Positions 59,362 to 64,000 of a DNA stretch of 64,000 nt are shown piece after piece. The stretch is from Anaerolineaceae bacterium (GTDB taxonomy: Bacteria > Chloroflexota > Anaerolineae > Anaerolineales > Anaerolineaceae): assembly GCA_016841525.1 (NCBI GenBank), contig JAENYZ010000004.1, positions 1 through 64,000 on the forward strand. Direction: 5' to 3'. A program made the translations under genes and the position numbers. Position 1 is the first letter of the stretch, and each line of letters opens with the position of its first letter. The notes under the pieces are model-generated. The model had not been told where the DNA came from. It saw nothing but the letters and a program-made list of their open reading frames with translations, and did no database searches.

Positions 59362-60306
59362 ATGACCATAACCATTGCCTTAGATATCGGCGGCACCCAC
59401 ATGCGAGTTGCCGCATTTCCTGAAAGCGAAAAAAAGCCGACTTTCCACAAGCGAATTCGGACGTACACCAATGGCGAAACTTCCATTGACCGCCTGATCA
59501 ATTTGATCCTGGAAGCGATTCCCCCTGGTGAGCGCGTGGATGCAGTGGGCATTGCGGTGCCCGGCCCGGTAGATCCTGAAAAGGGCATCATTTTGACAGC
59601 CCCAAACCTGCCAGAATGGGAAGGTGTGCCGATACCACAGCGTATTGAATCGGAAATTGGGGCACCCGCTTTTCTTGGAAACGATGCCAACCTGGCAGCC
59701 CTCGGTGAATGGCGTTATGGCGCTGGTAGAGGGCATCATGACCTGCTCTATTTCACGATCAGCACCGGTATCGGCGGCGGCGTGATCAGCAATGACCGCC
59801 TCTTACTGGGTGCACACGGGCTTGCTGCTGAACTCGGGCACGTCACCATTCTTCCCGATGGTCCCTTATGCGGCTGTGGTCAGCGCGGGCATCTTGAAGC
59901 TCTTGCCTCTGGAACCGGAATTGCTGCTTATGTTGCCGAACAGCTTGCAAGCGGTCGTTCATCCTCTCTAATTGGAAAACCTGAAACGAAAGACATCAGC
60001 CAGGCGGCAAAAAATGGGGATGAATTAGCCAATGAAGCCTTTCAACGTGCTGGGCATTACCTTGGGCTGGGCGTTGCAAATTATTTAATGATCTTCAATC
60101 CTTCAATTGTCATCTTCGGCGGCGGCGTAACCCAGGTGGGCGACCTGCTGTTTGATCCCATGCGTGAAACACTCAATAAATCTGTGCTCTCAAAACATTA
60201 TTTACAGGGATTGGTGATTACCACTGCAGAACTTGGCGACAATACAGGCTTATATGGCGCCTTAGCCCTTGCGCGAGATTCTATTCTTTCTAATCCGAAG
60301 CTCTAA
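59362..60306 (+). CDS. ROK family sugar kinase (glucokinase-like)
   Basis: This 314-aa sugar kinase is likely to be a glucokinase or N-acetylhexosamine kinase. The ATP motif DIGGTHMR is at residues 7-14. Catalytic Asp lies in GNDANLAALGE near 111-121. The ROK signature GLAAELGHVTI is near 153-163. The zinc site CGCGQRGHLEAL near 171-182 has His where the third Cys usually stands, a known but less common variant. It is a single gene with a leaderless-type promoter. Glucose is the default guess for this subgroup; it would feed the adjacent glycolytic genes. Confidence 0.88.
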   Translation: MTITIALDIGGTHMRVAAFPESEKKPTFHKRIRTYTNGETSIDRLINLILEAIPPGERVDAVGIAVPGPVDPEKGIILTAPNLPEWEGVPIPQRIESEIGAPAFLGNDANLAALGEWRYGAGRGHHDLLYFTISTGIGGGVISNDRLLLGAHGLAAELGHVTILPDGPLCGCGQRGHLEALASGTGIAAYVAEQLASGRSSSLIGKPETKDISQAAKNGDELANEAFQRAGHYLGLGVANYLMIFNPSIVIFGGGVTQVGDLLFDPMRETLNKSVLSKHYLQGLVITTAELGDNTGLYGALALARDSILSNPKL

Positions 60307-60350
60307 GAGCCCATTCTTAAAATTTTCTCAATTTCACAAATTTATAAATT

Positions 60351-60406
60351 CCTGGTACCTGTTTCCTAGCAACTGATTCCTGATACTTAATCCCCAATAC
60401 CTGCTT
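60351..60406. repeat. Degenerate heptad-periodic tract H3
   Basis: Eight 7-mers in register: CCTGGTA CCTGTTT, CCTAGCA ACTGATT, CCTGATA CTTAATC and CCCAATA CCTGCTT. It lies in the intergenic space between the ROK kinase and aminotransferase genes. Confidence 0.65.
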
Positions 60407-60440
60407 TTAAACAATAATTTTCGAATTCAATCAGGAAATT

Positions 60441-60496
60441 CCCAATCTCCAATTACCTCTCACCATTCAAAATTCTCTGTTCACCAATCTCCATCC
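60441..60496. repeat. Degenerate heptad-periodic tract H4
   Basis: Eight 7-mers: CCCAATC TCCAATT, ACCTCTC ACCATTC, AAAATTC TCTGTTC and ACCAATC TCCATCC. It lies 35 bp after H3 and out of register with it. The aminotransferase promoter overlaps its end. Confidence 0.6.
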
Positions 60497-60508
60497 AGGT
60501 GATATAAT
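60480..60508 (+). promoter_or_regulatory. Promoter of the aminotransferase gene
   Basis: TGATATAAT is an extended -10 with the hexamer at 60503-60508. TTCACC at 60480-60485 is a weak -35 at 17 bp spacing. About 33 nt of leader and a GGGAGG Shine-Dalgarno then precede the ATG at 60548. Confidence 0.55.
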
Positions 60509-60547
60509 CTCCCTCAGAAACTCTACTCATTATGGGAGGTATCCTAA

Positions 60548-61876
60548 ATGAAACCGCTTAAGTTACCAGGGCCAAATGCGAAAGCGATCATCGAAAGGGA
60601 TCGCGAAGTCATTTCACATTCCTATCCTCGTGGGTATCCATTCGTGATGGATCACGGTGAGGGTACCCAGGTATGGGACGTCGATGGCAATCGTTTTTTG
60701 GACTTTGCTGCCGGCATTGCTGTCGCAGCAACAGGGCACAGCCACCCCGAGGTCGTAAAGGCGATTCAGGACCAGGCAGAGCAATTTATTCACATTTCTT
60801 CAGATTTTTATCATGAAACATGGGTGCGGTTGGGGGAAAAATTAAACGAAATCGCCCCCTTCAGCGGACCGGCAGCATCCTTCATGACCAATTCAGGCAC
60901 AGAAAGCGTGGAAGCTGCCATCAAGCTGGCACGATACCACACACAACGGTCGCAATTTATCGGTTTTCTGGGAGCCTTCCATGGACGCACCATGGGCGCT
61001 GTATCCTTCACCGCCAGTAAACCAAAATACAAAGGTCGTTTCTTCCCCATGATGAGCGGCGTTGTGCATGTGCCTTTCCCCGATCCTTACCGCCCCGTTC
61101 TACTGCGGCGTAAAGGCGAAGGGTATGGCGAAGCAGTCGTCCGATATATCGAGGATGAGATTTTAAACCGGATTCTTCCTGCAGATGAACTGGCTGGTTT
61201 CCTGATTGAACCGATCCAGGGTGAAGGCGGTTATATCGTACCGCCCCCGGATTTCTTCCCTGCATTGCGGGAATTATGCGATAAACACGACATCCTCCTC
61301 ATTGCAGATGAAGTGCAATCCGGAATGGGGCGCACCGGCAAGTGGTGGGCGATTGAAAATTTCGGTGTTGAGCCGGATATCATCACCAGCGCAAAGGGGA
61401 TTGCATCTGGCATGCCCCTCGGTGCGATGATCACCCGTAAGGAGATCATGAGCTGGCCTAAGGGCTCCCACGGTAATACCTTTGGCGGCAACCCAATTTC
61501 CTGTGCAGCTTCCCTGGCAACCATTGACCTGATAGAAAAGCATTACTTGCAAAATGTGCGCGAGGTTGGAGAATACACCCTTGACGCCCTGGCTGAGATA
61601 ATGGCACGCCACCCAAGTATCGGGGATGTGCGCGGTATTGGCTTGATGATAGGTGTTGAATTTGTACAGGATCGCGAATCCAAAGACCCCGCGATTAATT
61701 TGCGCGATGAAGTCGTTGACCTGGCATTTGAGCGAGGCTTGCTGACCCTGGGCTGTGGTCAAAGCGTCATCAGGATCTCACCTCCCCTCTCGACATCAAA
61801 GATTGAGATCGATGAAGGGCTGATGATCTTTGAAGAAGCGATTACACTTGCAGAAAAAAAGTACTTAAACAATTAA
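60548..61876 (+). CDS. Class III PLP aminotransferase (GabT/acetylornithine type)
   Basis: This 442-aa PLP enzyme transfers an omega-amino group, for example from 4-aminobutyrate or acetylornithine. It has WDVDGNRFLDFAAGIAV near 44-60, MTNSGTESVEAAIKLAR near 116-132, and GAFHGRTMGAVSFT near 146-159. The cofactor Asp and neighbours are in LLIADEVQSGMGRTGK near 255-270 and the PLP Lys in SAKGIASGMPLG near 288-299. Sequence resembles archaeal and bacterial GABA transaminase-like enzymes more than ArgD, but the substrate is open. A strong Shine-Dalgarno GGGAGG is present. Confidence 0.88.
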   Translation: MKPLKLPGPNAKAIIERDREVISHSYPRGYPFVMDHGEGTQVWDVDGNRFLDFAAGIAVAATGHSHPEVVKAIQDQAEQFIHISSDFYHETWVRLGEKLNEIAPFSGPAASFMTNSGTESVEAAIKLARYHTQRSQFIGFLGAFHGRTMGAVSFTASKPKYKGRFFPMMSGVVHVPFPDPYRPVLLRRKGEGYGEAVVRYIEDEILNRILPADELAGFLIEPIQGEGGYIVPPPDFFPALRELCDKHDILLIADEVQSGMGRTGKWWAIENFGVEPDIITSAKGIASGMPLGAMITRKEIMSWPKGSHGNTFGGNPISCAASLATIDLIEKHYLQNVREVGEYTLDALAEIMARHPSIGDVRGIGLMIGVEFVQDRESKDPAINLRDEVVDLAFERGLLTLGCGQSVIRISPPLSTSKIEIDEGLMIFEEAITLAEKKYLNN

Positions 61877-61889
61877 TTACGGAATAAAA

Positions 61890-61930
61890 TGAAATTAGCA
61901 CTTCAAAGTATGACTGAAGTGCTAATTTCA
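61890..61930. other. 16-bp perfect inverted repeat
   Basis: TGAAATTAGCACTTCA (61890-61905) and TGAAGTGCTAATTTCA (61915-61930) are separated by 9 nt. It starts 13 bp after the aminotransferase stop and ends before the next gene. It could be a terminator lacking a U-run or an operator. It contains CIRCE-like half sites, but they are spaced wrongly for HrcA. Confidence 0.7.
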
Positions 61931-61975
61931 CAAACATTCGACCATCAGTTTTGGGTCACAAAAAGGCGTAAGAAG

Positions 61976-63022
61976 ATGGTATGGACAAATTCCTTGAGGG
62001 GCGACGCATTATCCTGGCTTTTAGAAATGGACCAACCCGGCGTCCGCTATTTAGCATTGAGAGATCTTTCAGACCTCCCCCAAAACACATCAGAATTCAA
62101 TGAAGCCCGTAAGAAAGCCCATCAAGAAGGTCCAATTGCCGTCATTTTAGATCAAATGGATCAGGCTGGTTATTGGGTTGAACCGGGACCAGGCTATTTA
62201 CCAAAATATCGAAGCACGGTATGGTCGCTGATCATGCTTGCCCAATTGGGTGCGAGGGTTGATCAGGATGAGCGAATTGGGACAGCCTGCCAATATCTTT
62301 TAGATCATGCATTGACAGATTACGGACAATTCAGTGCTTCCGGCACACCGGGCAGTACCGCAGACTGCTTGCAGGGTAATCTGTGCGGCACATTGCTTGA
62401 CCTGGGATTTGAAGACCCTCGATTGGAAGGTGCCTTCGATTGGATGGCTCGCAGCCTGACCGGTGACGGCATTGCTCAAATGGGAGATAAAAGCACACCC
62501 GTCCGCTATTATTCCGGAAATTGCGGACCAGGTTTCGCCTGTGGGTCAAATAATAAACAGCCCTGTGCATGGGGGGCAGCCAAAGTCATGCTGGCATTTG
62601 GCAAATTACCGAAAGAAAAATGGACGCCCCAAATCAAGGATGCTGTGAAGGAGGGGATTGATTTTCTTTTCAGCGTTGATCCTGCAGATGCAAACTATCC
62701 CTCAGGGTGGAATGAAAAACCCAGCACCAATTGGTGGAAGTTCGGTTTCCCGGTTTTTTACGTGACGGATATTTTGCAAATTGTTGAAGCGCTGGTTCGT
62801 TTGGGATATGGCCAGGACCCACGATTGATCAATGCCATCAATCTCATCAAAGACAAACAAGATGCCCAGGGACGCTGGACTCTTGATTACAGTTATATCG
62901 GAAAGACCTGGGTCGATTTTGGTAAAAAAAGACAGGCTAGCAAATGGGTCACTTATCGCGCCGCCTGGGTCCTAAAAAATCTATACGAATATAACAATTT
63001 GCCCCTCAACATCACCACCTGA
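61976..63022 (+). CDS. Terpene-cyclase-fold (squalene cyclase-like) protein
   Basis: This 348-aa alpha/alpha-toroid-like protein of unknown function comes from a family often mislabelled as nitrogen fixation protein NifH or prenyltransferase. Features are DALSWLLEMDQPGVRYLALR near 9-28, GYWVEPGPGYLPKYRSTVW near 61-79, and CLQGNLCGTLLDLGF near 127-141. YYSGNCGPGFACGSNNKQPC near 180-199 is Cys-rich, and the C-terminal GRWTLDYSYIGKTWVDFGKK resembles the repeat wording of cyclases. The start is placed at ATG 61976; the frame opens at 61889 but that stretch is taken up by the inverted repeat. No squalene pathway genes are near. Confidence 0.75.
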   Translation: MVWTNSLRGDALSWLLEMDQPGVRYLALRDLSDLPQNTSEFNEARKKAHQEGPIAVILDQMDQAGYWVEPGPGYLPKYRSTVWSLIMLAQLGARVDQDERIGTACQYLLDHALTDYGQFSASGTPGSTADCLQGNLCGTLLDLGFEDPRLEGAFDWMARSLTGDGIAQMGDKSTPVRYYSGNCGPGFACGSNNKQPCAWGAAKVMLAFGKLPKEKWTPQIKDAVKEGIDFLFSVDPADANYPSGWNEKPSTNWWKFGFPVFYVTDILQIVEALVRLGYGQDPRLINAINLIKDKQDAQGRWTLDYSYIGKTWVDFGKKRQASKWVTYRAAWVLKNLYEYNNLPLNITT

Positions 63023-63024
63023 CT

Positions 63025-63066
63025 GCCCAATCACTAATCACCACTCACTATTCACTTTCTCACAAA
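63025..63066. repeat. Degenerate heptad-periodic tract H5
   Basis: Six 7-mers: GCCCAAT CACTAAT, CACCACT CACTATT and CACTTTC TCACAAA. It begins directly after the stop of the terpene-cyclase-fold gene and ends about 40 bp before the sensor kinase. Confidence 0.6.
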
Positions 63067-63096
63067 ATTTCTTATATCCCCCTCACAAAACTAAGC

Positions 63097-63102
63097 TAAA
63101 AT
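63097..63102 (+). promoter_or_regulatory. -10 box of a candidate leaderless promoter (sensor gene)
   Basis: TAAAAT ends 6 nt before the ATG at 63109; TAGTTC between them is no Shine-Dalgarno. Confidence 0.4.
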
Positions 63103-63108
63103 TAGTTC

Positions 63109-64000
63109 ATGTTACCTGATATCCGCGTACGCCAGAGAGATTATCTTTTAGAAATCTCGAGGGCTGTGACTGAAGAATTGGACCTGGACAAGCTCCTTGG
63201 ACGTATTTTGAAATACAGTATTGAGCTGTTGGCCGGGCATGCTGGCTTTATCGCCCTGAGCAACCCTAACGGCCACTGGTCACTGGCTGTTTCCAACGGT
63301 TTACCCGAGGCTATCGAGCGATTTTTGGATGCCTGGCTCGACCGTATCCCCCCCATCAAAGACCCCAAAGATATCCAGATCCCTGAGATCAACAATATTC
63401 TTTCTCAAATAAGCATGGGAACCCTATCAGCAGTTGGGCTGCCTCTGGTCGCACAGGGTGAAGTTATCGGCTTCATTTATATTTTCCGAAACTACCGCGG
63501 TTCTTTTTCAGCCAATGACCGCTCACTATTATCCAGCTTTGCCAATCAAGCTGCTATCGCAGTTCGGAATGCACGCCTTTATAGGGAGGTCAACCGCGAA
63601 AAACAACGTATTACCGCCATGCTCGACTCTGCAGCCGACGGCATCCTGATCCTCAACCCGGATCACAGCATCGAACGCACCAACGCAGCTTTTGCCCGCA
63701 TGTTCGGGCTGTCCCAGGAAATGCTGCAGTCGATGACCCATGAAGATGTCATCCATTGGGCAAAGGATCCCCACGGCATCACCCTGGGGGAGGCAGAAGC
63801 TGGTGGATGGCCGCTCTCGCCCCAGGCACACCTTTACGTAGAAGGGGACCTGCGCCGTCCAAGCGGCCAACCTCCCTTGCCAGTAGGAATCACCTATGCG
63901 CCACTGATCTCAACGGAAGGATCGCTGCTCAATACCATCGCTACCATTCGGGATATCACCCGTTTCCGCCAGGCGGATGAACTCAAAAGCGAATTCGTCT
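63109..64000 (+). CDS. GAF-PAS sensor protein, probable histidine kinase (3' partial)
   Basis: The open frame runs off the window end after 297 codons. An N-terminal GAF domain covers about 12-155 (SRAVTEELDLDKLLGRILKY ... DRSLLSSFANQAAIAVRNARLY). A PAS domain covers about 165-285 (RITAMLDSAADGILILNPD ... NTIATIRDITRFRQADELKS). The last residues ADELKSEFV are the usual entry to a HisKA dimerisation helix (then S..SHELRTP), so a soluble histidine kinase is likely, but the kinase itself lies outside. There is no N-terminal membrane helix. The ligand or signal is unknown. Confidence 0.85.
   Translation, partial: MLPDIRVRQRDYLLEISRAVTEELDLDKLLGRILKYSIELLAGHAGFIALSNPNGHWSLAVSNGLPEAIERFLDAWLDRIPPIKDPKDIQIPEINNILSQISMGTLSAVGLPLVAQGEVIGFIYIFRNYRGSFSANDRSLLSSFANQAAIAVRNARLYREVNREKQRITAMLDSAADGILILNPDHSIERTNAAFARMFGLSQEMLQSMTHEDVIHWAKDPHGITLGEAEAGGWPLSPQAHLYVEGDLRRPSGQPPLPVGITYAPLISTEGSLLNTIATIRDITRFRQADELKSEFV

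Noticed and set aside
61890-61930. CIRCE (HrcA) operator
   Set aside because: The half sites differ by one base each and the gap is 13 nt instead of 9; the following gene is not a heat-shock gene.

Overview
This 64-kb window is chromosomal DNA of a bacterium. The likeliest source is a member of Chloroflexota close to the Anaerolineae. That placement is an inference from gene content: an MTHFD1-like formate-tetrahydrofolate ligase, a greatly enlarged SecA, a 'NifH-annotated' terpene-cyclase-fold protein and many membrane or zinc-ribbon proteins of unknown function. The 16S gene at 35935-37446 would settle it. The region is almost all core genome. I see no prophage, no CRISPR array and no intact insertion sequence.

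Layout. 1-6.4 kb: a redox-type Cys protein, ribokinase, a membrane glycerophosphodiesterase, a SulP transporter and NagA. 6.4-7.0 kb: an intergenic region carrying a MITE-like inverted repeat. 7-10.4 kb: a BaiN/HI0933-type flavoprotein and three membrane proteins of unknown function. 10.6-13.5 kb: a ChbG-type deacetylase and an ABC-2 exporter pair. 13.6-20 kb: pth-mfd and YabE-like-rsmA, each pair joined by a 4-bp ATGA overlap (translation, repair and cell-wall genes). 20.2-31.4 kb: lipoproteins, fhs, an aldo/keto reductase, a PfkB kinase with a GIN-domain membrane protein, an AI-2E family transporter and a GNAT enzyme. 31.5-38 kb, all minus strand: a complete rRNA operon in the order 16S, tRNA-Ile(GAT), tRNA-Ala(TGC), 23S, 5S, followed by rpsU and infA and preceded by three good sigma-70 type promoters. 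38-48 kb: surE, an enlarged secA, an FHA protein, clpB and a PIG-L deacetylase. 48-54.2 kb: an RsiV-like lipoprotein, a NYN RNase, two tandem zinc-ribbon membrane paralogues with a methyltransferase and a small membrane protein, and upp. 54.3-61.9 kb: a lower-glycolysis block (tpiA, pgk, gap, yvcK), a ROK sugar kinase and a class-III aminotransferase. 62-64 kb: a terpene-cyclase-fold protein and the start of a GAF-PAS sensor kinase.

How the genes work together. Sugar and amino-sugar use is a theme: ribokinase, NagA, ChbG-like, PfkB, ROK kinase, tpiA/pgk/gap and YvcK. The rest is translation and ribosome assembly (rrn, rpsU, infA, rsmA, pth), protein export and quality control (secA, clpB), and one-carbon metabolism (fhs).

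The least expected signals are not single genes. (1) At least six genes have a TAnnnT -10 box ending 6-7 nt before the ATG and no Shine-Dalgarno, which fits leaderless mRNAs. (2) Five intergenic tracts show a degenerate 7-nt periodicity. (3) There are non-coding repeats: a 180-bp tandem duplication at 46.8-47.1 kb, a dispersed element at 30.3 and 59.2 kb that keeps a short reading frame, and the MITE-like element. (4) A hairpin at 49.13 kb pairs fully only as minus-strand RNA. I do not see one dramatic new multi-gene system. The best candidate for an uncharacterised module is the overlapping four-gene zinc-ribbon/methyltransferase/membrane cluster at 49973-53582.
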